From Bovifimicola ammoniilytica (GTDB taxonomy: Bacteria > Bacillota > Clostridia > Lachnospirales > Lachnospiraceae), in contig NZ_JAOQJN010000002.1 in the NCBI RefSeq assembly GCF_025567085.1, forward strand, positions 341,640 to 405,639: a DNA stretch of 64,000 nucleotides, written 5' to 3'. Numbering within the stretch: the stretch's first letter is position 1; each line of letters starts with the position of its first letter. Below, one piece after another: positions 55,708-63,965 of the stretch. The position numbers and the translations under genes are program-made. The notes under the pieces are model-generated. The model was not told the DNA's origin. It did no database searches and saw nothing but the letters and a program-made list of their open reading frames with translations.

Positions 55708-56856
55708 ATGAATAGTTTCTCATTTTCAGTGCCACAGAATATTATAGTAGAAAAGGGTGGACTTGCTAAGTTACCTGAAGTAGCAAAAGAATTAGGTGGT
55801 ACAAAAGCATTTATTATTTCAGGACCTCATCTTAATAAGATGGGAATTGTAGGTAAATGCATAGAAGCATTAGAAGCAAAGGGCATTAAAGCCACAGCAT
55901 ATACTGATACAGAGGGTAATCCGAGTGTTGAAACCGTAGAGAAAGCTACAGAATCATTTAAAGAAAGTGATTCAGATTTTATAATCGCTTTAGGTGGTGG
56001 TTCACCTATGGACGTTGCTAAAGCGGTAGGTGTGGTAGCAAAATACGGCGGAAGTATAACGGATTACGAGGGAGGCGGAAAAGTTCCAGGAGACATAATT
56101 CCGTTAATAGCTGTTCCGACTACAGCAGGAACAGGTTCAGAAGTAACAGCATTTTCGGTTATAACGGATCATAGCAGGAATTATAAACTTACAGTATTCA
56201 GTTATAAATTAATTCCAGCATATGCCATTCTTGATGCGAATCTGCTTACGACAGCACCTCCGTCAGTAGCAGCGGCATGTGGAATTGATGCAATGGTCCA
56301 CGCATTAGAGGCATATATATCTACTGCAGCTTCACCATTTTCAGAGGCAATGTCTGAAAAGGCATTAGAGTTAATTGGTAAAAATATAAGAAGATACGTT
56401 GCTAATCGCGGTGATATCGATGCGGCAGAGAATATGTTAGTTGGCTCGTTATTTGCAGGAATTGCATTTTCTTGGGCAAGACTTGGTAATGTACACGCAA
56501 TGAGCCATCCGGTAAGTGCATTCTTTAATGTACCACATGGAGTAGCTAATGCGATTCTGCTTCCGACAATAGTAGAATATAATGCCTTAGCTGATACCGG
56601 TAAATATTATAAAATATACAGATATATTGCAAAAGCACCTGTGCCGGAGAAAGTATTTGAGCCGGATATGTTAGTTAACGAGATTAAAGCCTTAAATAAG
56701 GAATTGAATATTCCGGCATCATTGAGTGAAGCAGGCGTAACGACTGACAAGATAGGTGCAATGTCAGAAGATGCTATGAAGAGTGGAAATATCCTTGTTA
56801 ATCCAAGAAGTTCAACTATTAAAGATATCGAAATGCTCTATAATAAGGCATTGTAA
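55708..56856 (+). CDS. Iron-containing (group III) alcohol dehydrogenase
   Basis: 382 residues. GGGSPMDVAKAVG nucleotide motif, PTTAGTGSEVT, metal ligands in DAMVHALEAY (Asp, His) and in HAMSHPVSAFFNVPHGVAN (two His). Reduces an aldehyde with NAD(P)H. Next to the aminotransferase it could turn the aldehyde made by transamination into a hydroxy acid (for GABA: succinate semialdehyde to 4-hydroxybutyrate); that pairing is inference. Confidence 0.9.
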   Translation: MNSFSFSVPQNIIVEKGGLAKLPEVAKELGGTKAFIISGPHLNKMGIVGKCIEALEAKGIKATAYTDTEGNPSVETVEKATESFKESDSDFIIALGGGSPMDVAKAVGVVAKYGGSITDYEGGGKVPGDIIPLIAVPTTAGTGSEVTAFSVITDHSRNYKLTVFSYKLIPAYAILDANLLTTAPPSVAAACGIDAMVHALEAYISTAASPFSEAMSEKALELIGKNIRRYVANRGDIDAAENMLVGSLFAGIAFSWARLGNVHAMSHPVSAFFNVPHGVANAILLPTIVEYNALADTGKYYKIYRYIAKAPVPEKVFEPDMLVNEIKALNKELNIPASLSEAGVTTDKIGAMSEDAMKSGNILVNPRSSTIKDIEMLYNKAL

Positions 56857-56935
56857 ATAATGCACAAAATGTAGATATCTACAAAATAAATTCAAGTAAA
56901 TTGTCATAAAACACAAAAAATAATAAAAAAACCGA

Positions 56936-56963
56936 TTGACAAATTAAAAAAAATAATTATACT
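56936..56963 (+). promoter_or_regulatory. Promoter of the ABC transporter leader
   Basis: Consensus TTGACA (56936-56941), 16-nt spacer, TATACT (56958-56963). Confidence 0.7.
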
Positions 56964-56972
56964 AAAGAACAT

Positions 56973-57008
56973 AGACAGCGAAGTCACATAGAACTTAGCT
57001 GTCTTTTC
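56973..57008 (+). terminator. Leader terminator (possible attenuator)
   Basis: AGACAGC (56973-56979) with GCTGTCT (56998-57004), plus an inner AAGT/ACTT pair, followed by TTTCTGTTT. It would end a transcript of only about 40 nt from the promoter just upstream. Confidence 0.7.
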
Positions 57009-57106
57009 TGTTTATATCATATGAATTTATAAGAAATATATTAATATATGTTGATTTAATATACTCTTATAAAATATAAATTAAATACTTTATATTATAG
57101 GCAAAC

Positions 57107-57140
57107 AAAGGCGTTTGAAGAGAAATCTTCAAACGCCTTT
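57107..57140 (+). promoter_or_regulatory. 14-bp leader hairpin before the binding-protein gene
   Basis: AAAGGCGTTTGAAG (57107-57120) pairs perfectly with CTTCAAACGCCTTT (57127-57140), loop AGAAAT, no T-run after it. It stands 16 nt before the GGAGG. The first eight bases (AAAGGCG) recur in the aminotransferase leader hairpin. Confidence 0.7.
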
Positions 57141-57167
57141 AGTGTTATCAGACAAGGAGGAATTTAT

Positions 57168-58058
57168 ATGAAGAAGAAAAAATTATTTAGAAAATTAGTA
57201 AGTACAGCATTATGTTTAACATTGGCAATGGGATTATTTACAGGTTGTAGTAAAGCTGATAGTAATTCCACAAAGAAAATTAATTATCAGGACAAGAAAG
57301 TATTAAGAGTCGGTATGGAATGTGCATATGCACCATTTAACTGGACCCAGGAAACAGATACTCTTTCAAATGGAGATAAGGCAGTACCTATTTACGGAAC
57401 TAATCTTTACTGTTATGGATATGACGTAATGATGGCTAAGAAAATTGCAGATAAACTTGGCTGGGACTTAGAGATTCACAAAGTTGAATGGGATTCAATT
57501 GGTCTTTCAATGGATGCTGGTGATTATGATTGTATTATCGGTGGTATGAGCTGGTCAGAAGAAAGAGAAGCAGCTTATGATTTCACAAGCGAGTATTATT
57601 TCAGAGATGTTTGCCTTACAGTTAAGAAAGGCAGTCAGTTTGAAAATTGTACAAAACTTTCAGATTTCGCCGGCAAGAATATTTCAGTTACAACACAGCT
57701 TGGTACAGCATACATAGATTTGATTTCACAGATACCTGATGCTAAACAGGCTGCATTCTATGAGACAACTTCAGAAGCATTTATGGCAGTATCAAATGGC
57801 GTAGCAGATGCAGCACTTATTGATGTACCTACATCTGAATCAGCATTACTTACTAACTCAGATTTAGAGATACTTAAAATCGATGATATTGAATCAGGAA
57901 GTTCGGTAAATGTTTGTATAGCAGTCAGAACAGGTGATAAAGAGTTACAGAATTTAATCCAGGGAGCATTAGATGACTTAAACTGGAATGAAGAAAACAG
58001 GGCACAGATGGACGAAATGATGAGCCTTGCAGTTTCATTACAGCCGGCAGCAAAATAA
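57168..58058 (+). CDS. Amino acid ABC transporter substrate-binding lipoprotein
   Basis: 296 residues. Lipoprotein signal peptide with lipobox LFTGC (Cys about 27), then the SBP_bac_3 fold: LRVGMECAYAPFNW, GYDVMMAKKIADKLG, DCIIGGMSWSEEREAAYDFTSEYY. Binds a polar amino acid outside the membrane. AAGGAGGA precedes the ATG. Substrate unknown. Confidence 0.94.
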   Translation: MKKKKLFRKLVSTALCLTLAMGLFTGCSKADSNSTKKINYQDKKVLRVGMECAYAPFNWTQETDTLSNGDKAVPIYGTNLYCYGYDVMMAKKIADKLGWDLEIHKVEWDSIGLSMDAGDYDCIIGGMSWSEEREAAYDFTSEYYFRDVCLTVKKGSQFENCTKLSDFAGKNISVTTQLGTAYIDLISQIPDAKQAAFYETTSEAFMAVSNGVADAALIDVPTSESALLTNSDLEILKIDDIESGSSVNVCIAVRTGDKELQNLIQGALDDLNWNEENRAQMDEMMSLAVSLQPAAK

Positions 58059-58110
58059 TCGGGATATAAAGGGACGAGGATTGAGAGCTAAATAAATGTT
58101 ATGTATACTT

Positions 58111-58138
58111 TATGGGGCTGTGATAAGGCAGTCCCATA
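58111..58138 (+). promoter_or_regulatory. Intra-operon stem-loop
   Basis: TATGGGGCTG (58111-58120) pairs with CAGTCCCATA (58129-58138), one wobble. Not followed by a T-run. Such hairpins after binding-protein genes commonly stabilise that part of the mRNA or reduce read-through. Confidence 0.6.
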
Positions 58139-58169
58139 GATAAAATGTAGAGGAAAGGTTGAATGTCAT

Positions 58170-58931
58170 ATGAATTTTAATAATCCAACAACTTCATTAG
58201 AATGGACAGTGTTCATTGCTAAGAAATATGCTAATTTATTCATAGATGGTATGTGGACAACAATATATATAGCAGTTGTCGGTACTATCATAGGTTTTGT
58301 ACTTGGTTTTGTCGCAGGATTAATCCAGGATGCAACTATTAACAAGGGTGATAACATAATTAAAAAGATTATAATGAGAATTTTAAAGATTGTATTTACT
58401 ATTTATGTTGAAATATTCAGAGATACGCCAATGATTGTTCAGGCGATGGTTGTATATTTCGGTATTAAAACATCACTTGGAATAATGATGGAGCCTATCG
58501 AGGCTGGTATCTTAGTTACATTATTAAATACAGGTGCTTATATGGCTGAAACAGTCAGAGCAGGTATTAAATCAATAGATATCGGACAACGTGAGGGCGC
58601 ATATGGAATGGGAATGTCACAGATGAAAACAATGTTTTACATAGTGCTTCCACAGGCATTTAAGAATATTATTCCTGAAATGGCAAATACATTTCTAACT
58701 AACTTAAAGATGACATCAGTTCTTAACGTAATCGGTGTATCAGAACTCTTCCTTATTGCCAAGACAGCAGGTGGTACATATTATAAATATTACGAGTCAT
58801 ATTTAGTAATTGCAGCAATTTATTTTGTAATATGTTTTGTATGCAACAGATTATTCTTATTAATGGAAAAGAAACTGGCTGGTAAATCAGATTATGCACT
58901 TGCAGTTGAATTCGCAGATGATAAGCAGTAG
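58170..58931 (+). CDS. Amino acid ABC transporter permease
   Basis: 253 residues with about five membrane helices. HisMQ-family permease; EAA loop EGAYGMGMSQMKTMFYIVLPQAFKNIIPE contacts the ATPase. ATG 58170 follows GAGGAAAGG at long spacing. The ATPase gene starts 12 nt after the stop. Confidence 0.93.
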   Translation: MNFNNPTTSLEWTVFIAKKYANLFIDGMWTTIYIAVVGTIIGFVLGFVAGLIQDATINKGDNIIKKIIMRILKIVFTIYVEIFRDTPMIVQAMVVYFGIKTSLGIMMEPIEAGILVTLLNTGAYMAETVRAGIKSIDIGQREGAYGMGMSQMKTMFYIVLPQAFKNIIPEMANTFLTNLKMTSVLNVIGVSELFLIAKTAGGTYYKYYESYLVIAAIYFVICFVCNRLFLLMEKKLAGKSDYALAVEFADDKQ

Positions 58932-58943
58932 GAGGTGGCGATT

Positions 58944-60389
58944 ATGTCAAAGAGTGAAGCAGTAATTAAAATTGAAAATTTAGGAAAATCATTTGGTGAT
59001 CATGAAGTCCTTAAAAAGATAGATTTTGAAGTAAATGAAGGAGAAGTTATCTGTATAATCGGTTCGTCAGGTTCAGGTAAATCAACACTTCTTCGTTGTA
59101 TTAACAAACTTGAGACACAGTCAAGTGGTAAGATATATTATCGTGGTAAAGAAATAAGAGAAGTACAGAAAGAAATTAATGAATATCGTTCAAAAGTAGG
59201 AATGGTATTCCAGTCATTTAACCTCTTCAATAATAAAACAGTATTAGAAAACTGTATGTTAGGTGCTCGTAAAATATTACATGTTTCTAAAGATGAAGCA
59301 TCTGAAAGAGCAATCAAGCATCTTAAAGCAGTTGGTATGGCCCAGTACATTAATGCCAAACCTGCACAGCTTTCAGGTGGACAGAAACAGAGGGTCGCTA
59401 TTGCAAGAGCATTATGTATGAATCCTGATGTGTTGTTATTTGATGAACCTACCTCGGCTCTTGACCCTGAGATGGTCGGTGAAGTATTAAACGTTATGAA
59501 AGAACTTGCTAAATCAGGTCTTACAATGATTATCGTTACTCATGAGATGGCATTTGCAAGGGATGTTTCTACAAGAACAATATTTATGGATAAAGGCTTA
59601 ATTGCACAGGATGATGCTCCATCTAAATTATTCAGTCTTGATAATCCTAATGCCAGAACAAGAGAATTCTTAAGCAGATTTATTGCTGAAAAGCAGGATG
59701 ATAAGAAGAGTGAAGCTGTCGATGCAGCTAAGATTACTAATACTATTAGGAAGAAATTCGTTCTCACATTTGCAAGGGGATTTGGTACAGGTGGTAAAGA
59801 GATTGCTTCAAGAGTTGCCAAAGATTTAGGAATACATTGTTACGAGAACCGTATATTAAGCCTTGCTTCTGAAATGAGTGGATATCCAGAGGAGCAGTTC
59901 GAGGCTGCCAACGAAAGACTTACTAAGCAGAAAGGCGGTATTCTTGGGTTACTCGGAGGAATGAACAGAACAAAGAGTTCACATTATCTTGCAAGAAAAG
60001 ATTTCGTGTCCGATGATGAATTATTCGAATGTCAGACCAAAATTATTAAAGAAATTGCAGATTCAGATGAATCAAGCGTTATCGTTGGTAAATGTGCTGA
60101 CTGGGTTCTGAAAGACAGAGATGATGTTGTAAGTGTCTATATTGAAGCACCAAGAGCATTCTGTGTTAAACGTACAATGGATAATATGAAATGTGATGAG
60201 GACACTGCTAACAGAACAATTGCTGAAACCGATAAGTTCAGAGCAGACTACTATGAATATTATACTAAAGGAAATTACTGGACTAATCCGGTTAACTACG
60301 ATATGACTCTTAATAGCGAGAAAATGGGTATTGACGGTTGCGTTGCACATATTAAGTCATTACTTAAATTAAAAGGTTATATTGACTAA
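58944..60389 (+). CDS. Amino acid ABC transporter ATPase fused to a cytidylate-kinase-like domain
   Basis: 481 residues from ATG 58944 (GGAGG 8 nt upstream). Residues 5-245 are a polar amino acid ABC ATPase: Walker A GSSGSGKSTLL at about 41-50, LSGGQKQRVAIARAL, LLFDEPTSALDPE, H-loop VTHEM. Residues about 268-480 match the cytidylate kinase-like family (FARGFGTGGKEIASRVAKDLG, VIVGKCADWVL, VYIEAPRAFCVKR, YYTKGNYWTNPVNYD). ABC ATPases of this class normally end near 245. The frame is continuous with no sign of error. The second domain may regulate transport or phosphorylate a ligand; its substrate is unknown. Confidence 0.92.
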   Translation: MSKSEAVIKIENLGKSFGDHEVLKKIDFEVNEGEVICIIGSSGSGKSTLLRCINKLETQSSGKIYYRGKEIREVQKEINEYRSKVGMVFQSFNLFNNKTVLENCMLGARKILHVSKDEASERAIKHLKAVGMAQYINAKPAQLSGGQKQRVAIARALCMNPDVLLFDEPTSALDPEMVGEVLNVMKELAKSGLTMIIVTHEMAFARDVSTRTIFMDKGLIAQDDAPSKLFSLDNPNARTREFLSRFIAEKQDDKKSEAVDAAKITNTIRKKFVLTFARGFGTGGKEIASRVAKDLGIHCYENRILSLASEMSGYPEEQFEAANERLTKQKGGILGLLGGMNRTKSSHYLARKDFVSDDELFECQTKIIKEIADSDESSVIVGKCADWVLKDRDDVVSVYIEAPRAFCVKRTMDNMKCDEDTANRTIAETDKFRADYYEYYTKGNYWTNPVNYDMTLNSEKMGIDGCVAHIKSLLKLKGYID

Positions 60390-60427
60390 TCAGCTTTCTC
60401 ATTAATTCTATATAAATTTAAAGGCTT

Positions 60428-60464
60428 AGCCATACGGTTTTAATATCGTGTGGCTTAGTTTTTT
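60428..60464 (+). terminator. Intrinsic terminator after the ABC operon
   Basis: AGCCATACG (60428-60436) pairs with CGTGTGGCT (60447-60455) with one wobble, then AGTTTTTTG. Confidence 0.85.
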
Positions 60465-60473
60465 GATTTATAG

Positions 60474-60824
60474 GAAAGCGTTGACTTTGATGATGTTATT
60501 AATATTGAATCAGAAAACATCACATTAGCAACTGATATTATTACATATCAGGGAACTATTGAAAATAAATATGCCTATGACAAAGTAAGCAACAGAACAG
60601 GAAAGACAACAGAAAATACAACTAAAACATATTGTCAAAAAATCTATGTTCAGGATGGACATGGTGCAGTAACGGCATTTGTAAAGAATTCAAAAATAAC
60701 AGATACCTATACATACAATTCTTATGGTATACTGTTAAAGAAAAACGGAGATACAGATAATGATTATCTATACACCGGTGAGCAGTACAATGAATCAACA
60801 GGTCTTTACTATGCAACAGTCTGA
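60474..60824 (+). pseudogene. RHS repeat core fragment
   Basis: An open frame of 116 codons with no start codon: RHS repeats (YAYDKVSNRTGKTTEN, YVQDGHGAVTAFV) running into the RHS-associated core YTYNSYGILLKKNGDTDNDYLYTGEQYNESTGLYY, then stopping where the conserved RARYYDP should follow. The 5' bulk of the giant RHS gene is absent from the window. Confidence 0.85.
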
Positions 60825-60841
60825 CTTGCAGAAGAGATAAC

Positions 60842-60898
60842 AGTCTAATTGTAATTTCAAGTGATGGAGGTATGTTAAGTGCATATCCAATAAAATAG
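60842..60898 (+). pseudogene. Toxin C-terminal tail 1
   Basis: 18 codons SLIVISSDGGMLSAYPIK then stop, a typical end of polymorphic toxin tips, with no start codon. It stands 20 nt before the small ORF at 60919. Confidence 0.5.
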
Positions 60899-60918
60899 TA
60901 GATAGAAAGGAAAAATAT

Positions 60919-61119
60919 ATGGATGTATTAAACAAATTTTTACAAGCAGAAATAAATTCAAAAGAGTATTATGAAAGCATTATAAATTTTATTAATTTAT
61001 ATGAGAGATGTTCAACTAAGACTTGCGGGGATATCTTAAATGCGGTAGCTGGCGATAAAGTAAAGGACAATGATTATCAGAATGCCAGAAGTAGAAAATC
61101 CTGTAGTAAGTACTGGTGA
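60919..61119 (+). CDS. Small orphan immunity-type protein, possibly truncated
   Basis: 66 residues (MDVLNKFLQAEINSKEYYESIINFINLYERC...). GAAAGGA precedes the ATG. The last 15 residues are basic and irregular (ARSRKSCSKYW), suggesting a lost 3' end. Its place directly after a toxin tail indicates an immunity gene; no named family recognised. Confidence 0.5.
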   Translation: MDVLNKFLQAEINSKEYYESIINFINLYERCSTKTCGDILNAVAGDKVKDNDYQNARSRKSCSKYW

Positions 61120-61144
61120 AAATTGTAGAGCAAGTGTCAAATAA

Positions 61145-61252
61145 TCAGCAGGCTTTAATAATAACAATGGTAATGTTGGTGATGTTACATCTCCATCAAC
61201 TAAGGACGTTAAACAATTATACGAATACCTAAATAATGGGAAATATCAATAA
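61145..61252 (+). pseudogene. Toxin C-terminal tail 2
   Basis: 35 codons, GDVTSPSTKDVKQLYEYLNNGKYQ at the end, no start codon. It ends 17 nt before the next small ORF; the AGGAG of that gene lies just after its stop. Confidence 0.5.
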
Positions 61253-61269
61253 AGGAGACTAGCTATTAG

Positions 61270-61551
61270 ATGATAAGAGAACAAGAGTTATTTTGGCAAG
61301 AAGTAAAAAAGATTCAAGACTATGTAGTGAATGTTTATTTATCCAAAATATCACAGTATGACGATATGGAAAAATTACTAAATGATGTGACATATGAAAC
61401 CATTTATGTGATGATGGAGTTGTTGGATGGTCATAAGAACAGAGATTTACGAGGTGAAGTTATAGATAAATTTACTGGTTGCACTATCAATTCAAGCATA
61501 GAACTACATAATTATTGTGAAGAGTATTTGAAGTGTTCGGATATATACTAG
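61270..61551 (+). CDS. Small orphan immunity-type protein
   Basis: 93 residues, helical and acidic (MIREQELFWQEVKKIQDYVV..., LLNDVTYETIYVMMELLDGH). AAAGGAG is 14 nt before the ATG. Follows toxin tail 2; probable immunity partner. No named family recognised. Confidence 0.6.
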   Translation: MIREQELFWQEVKKIQDYVVNVYLSKISQYDDMEKLLNDVTYETIYVMMELLDGHKNRDLRGEVIDKFTGCTINSSIELHNYCEEYLKCSDIY

Positions 61552-61598
61552 TTGTTATATAGTATTCGGATGTTAATGAAATGAAATTTTATAATTAA

Positions 61599-61688
61599 AA
61601 AATAGCACCTAAAAGTATACAAAATATATTGAAAAATAAAGATGTTATTAATGCAATAAACAAAGGATTAAAATTTCTTGGTGAATAA
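61599..61688 (+). pseudogene. Toxin C-terminal tail 3
   Basis: About 29 codons ending APKSIQNILKNKDVINAINKGLKFLGE, no start codon, 27 nt before the next ORF. Confidence 0.45.
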
Positions 61689-61715
61689 AATAGTAAGATG
61701 GGATGGTGAATTATC

Positions 61716-62197
61716 TTGATTAAAACAAACAAAAAAATGAAATATTTATTGAATAAGGCAAATGGAACAAAAGAATATATTAAAATGAGTACAGATAATA
61801 TGTCTAAAATACTAACTCCAAACTTTATTGAGGTATACAATTGTATTATTATAGATACAAATAATGAAATAAAAGCAGAAAACATTGATTTTGAAAGAAT
61901 TCTGTTAACGTTTCAAGATAGGACCGGTTATGAAGCTAGTTGCAATGAGGTAAGATTAAATGATTATATTGATTGCTATGATGAAATGGGGCTTTTAAAA
62001 ACTGCTGAAATTATAATGAAAGTATGGGAAAAAAGCTAGTATCGGAATATCCTCAATATAGGTTTTGTATAATTCTTAGCTTTAGTGAAGGGGATGCTAC
62101 ATTAAGGTTTCATATGATTAGAGAAAATGAAAAATCATGGCTAAAAAGCGATTTAGAAACATATAAAGATGAAGCAATAATGGTTCAAGAATGTTAA
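61716..62197 (+). pseudogene. Immunity-type gene split by a frameshift
   Basis: Frame 1 (61716-62039, TTG start) gives 107 residues ending IIMKVWEKS; frame -1 (from ATG 62024 to 62197) gives KLVSEYPQYRFCIILSFSEGDATLRFHMIRENEKSWL..., which reads as the natural continuation. The break is at GGGAAAAAAG (62027-62036), so one base of the A-run was probably gained or lost. Both halves keep good coding character. Confidence 0.6.
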
Positions 62198-62240
62198 AAT
62201 ATTCTAGCTTAATGATACATACACAAGTTTTACTCGGGTT

Positions 62241-62391
62241 GCATTAGAACTTACAAAGAACACAGATAATACTACATACAGTCATAAAATCTACGTTCAG
62301 GATGGACATGGTTCAGTAACGGCATTTGTAAAGAATTCAAAAATAACAGATACCTATACATACGATTCTTATGGTATACTGTTAAAGAAAA
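62241..62391 (+). pseudogene. Second RHS core fragment (repeat of the first)
   Basis: 62287-62391 repeats 60640-60744 over 105 nt with only a few changes (YVQDGHGSVTAFVKNSKITDTYTYDSYGILLKK). It is cut inside the core. Confidence 0.85.
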
Positions 62392-62449
62392 CAGAATTGT
62401 GTATCAATACCAAGGACATTTTCCAGAGGATTTTAATGGATTTAAATAG
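62390..62449 (+). pseudogene. Toxin C-terminal tail 4
   Basis: 19 codons NRIVYQYQGHFPEDFNGFK then stop, joined directly to the RHS fragment by an internal deletion; 15 nt before the next gene. Confidence 0.5.
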
Positions 62450-62464
62450 GAAATGGAGATATAA

Positions 62465-62920
62465 ATGGATAAAGCAAGACTGATTGAAGTAAAAAGAAGA
62501 AATGGAATACTACAAATCTGTAAGGAATGGGAAAATAACGGGATAGAAATTTCTTTTGATGATTTTTATGACCTTTATACTACTTTTCGATTACAGGAAG
62601 AAATAATTGCTAAGTTAGATGATTTAGATGTTCAGAAAAAGTATATTATTTGTAAAAATACAGAGGAAATAGAAGATTTCTTGAAATATACAGGCAAAGT
62701 AATATGTAAATCAAAGGAATATGTTTTGTTTATAGAAAATTCAACAAAGCTTGGAGCATTAAAATTGCAAGGAAACATTATTTCTGATAATATTGAATAT
62801 GTAATAAGTAAATCTGAATTTTTAAATGGTGGATGTAGCATATTTATTTGTTCATGTAGCTTAGAAAATGGTGTGTGTTTATGGAGAGGAGAGTATGATA
62901 GCAGAGTTTACATTTGGTAA
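62465..62920 (+). CDS. Orphan immunity-type protein
   Basis: 151 residues, soluble, mixed alpha/beta (MDKARLIEVKRRNGILQICKEWENNGIEISFDDFYDLY...). GGAAATGGAG precedes the ATG. It directly follows toxin tail 4, so it is probably its immunity gene. No named family recognised. Confidence 0.65.
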   Translation: MDKARLIEVKRRNGILQICKEWENNGIEISFDDFYDLYTTFRLQEEIIAKLDDLDVQKKYIICKNTEEIEDFLKYTGKVICKSKEYVLFIENSTKLGALKLQGNIISDNIEYVISKSEFLNGGCSIFICSCSLENGVCLWRGEYDSRVYIW

Positions 62921-62941
62921 TAATAGTAAAGAAGATTGATG

Positions 62942-63112
62942 ATGCGTTATTATAAATTGATATATGATTATGAAAGAGATGATAATTATGTCTATTGTAA
63001 TGCTGCTAGTATCCATTATATGTTAAGAATGAAGATAGTACAGGAGAGTGGAAAGCAACTTCGAATCTTAATGCAGGCGATGAACTTTTATCAGAAGATG
63101 GAAAGAAAGTAA
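62942..63112 (+). pseudogene. N-terminal fragment of an immunity-type protein
   Basis: Begins MRYYKLIYDYERDDNYVYCN, like small immunity proteins of the MKYYKLIYDYEND type, but after about 30 codons it runs into PT-HINT sequence in a wrong frame and ends. Confidence 0.5.
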
Positions 63113-63138
63113 ATGTATCAGAGGTAAAAGTAGAAAAA
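63028..63138 (+). pseudogene. PT-HINT (pretoxin Hint) fragment
   Basis: Open frame reading EWKATSNLNAGDELLSEDGKKVNVSEVKVEK, the N-terminal part of a polymorphic-toxin Hint domain, cut before the usual YNFEVEDFHTYYV and fused in frame to the SUKH gene start. Confidence 0.7.
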
Positions 63139-63726
63139 ATGGATTATTTTAAATATGTTATGGAAATATTAGAAAAAAATAATGATATTGTTCAAGTAAA
63201 TAAATGTGAATATAAATTAGAACACAATGAATATTCATATGAATTATTTAAGAATAATATCTCTGAAAATAGCAAATTTATTTATAATACATACAGTCTA
63301 TTCAAACTGGATTGGAAAAGTAAAGTAAATAAGGATAGAGGCTTCATTGATTTTATTCCATATTCAAAATTAATAATGGAACATGAAAAATTATGTTCTG
63401 AAATTAAAGATATTGAAAATGATATTATAGAAGAACAGGATAAAGCAATTGAGGACATTCGACATTGGTATCCTCTTTTCGGCTTTCCAAATGGAGATAA
63501 ATTTTGCTTTGATGATAGAACAGGAAAGATTGTATTTTTTGAGCATGATGTCTTTGATCATGGAATCAATTTACATGGCTTAGTAATTGCTGATTCAATA
63601 GATTTACTGCTAACAGATTGGAGTAAAATTTTATTTATTGATATTTATGATTGGTTTGAAGGAGTAAATGATAAAGGTCTGGATATTAGCAAAAAAATAT
63701 ATGATTTTGTTAGAGGACTACAGTAA
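63139..63726 (+). CDS. SMI1/KNR4 (SUKH) family immunity protein
   Basis: 195 residues. SUKH core: HWYPLFGFPNGDKFCFDDRTGKIVFFEHDVFDHG and LHGLVIADSIDLLLTDWSKI. Protects against nuclease or other polymorphic toxins; the cognate toxin is not present. ATG 63139 has GAGG 15 nt upstream; the preceding HINT frame is open into it, so the true start is not certain. Confidence 0.8.
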   Translation: MDYFKYVMEILEKNNDIVQVNKCEYKLEHNEYSYELFKNNISENSKFIYNTYSLFKLDWKSKVNKDRGFIDFIPYSKLIMEHEKLCSEIKDIENDIIEEQDKAIEDIRHWYPLFGFPNGDKFCFDDRTGKIVFFEHDVFDHGINLHGLVIADSIDLLLTDWSKILFIDIYDWFEGVNDKGLDISKKIYDFVRGLQ

Positions 63727-63965
63727 GAAAAATAAGAATTACATACTATTGTTTAGAATATAAAGATTTTTCTACATCATTCCAATAGGTTTTTCAAAAG
63801 TAATGGAACAGCATGTAAAATATGAGGTTTCATAATCAATTTCAAGTCATTGATGACAATGATACAATGAGAGCAGGACGATTGATGTCATTATCATTAA
63901 AAACAGAGATACAGATAATGGTGGATATAGTTCCTTACCAATGAATTAAAAGGAGAAGAACATAG
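63727..63965 (+). other. Degenerate RHS-like spacer
   Basis: No gene. AAAAACAGAGATACAGATAATG at about 63898 echoes the RHS core at 60741 (KNGDTDND), so this is another small RHS shred. Confidence 0.4.

Larger units (their letters stand above)
56857..57167 (+). other. Leader region of the ABC transporter operon
   Basis: 311 nt holding a promoter, a terminator 10 nt after its expected start, and a second 14-bp hairpin at 57107-57140 directly before the substrate-binding protein gene. A second weak promoter (TTGATT about 57051, TATAAA about 57075) may serve the gene. Confidence 0.5.

Noticed and set aside
62024..62197. Programmed -1 frameshifting in the split immunity gene
   Set aside because: The A-run is not in the slippery heptamer phase, and no strong downstream stem or upstream stimulator is seen; mutation is simpler.
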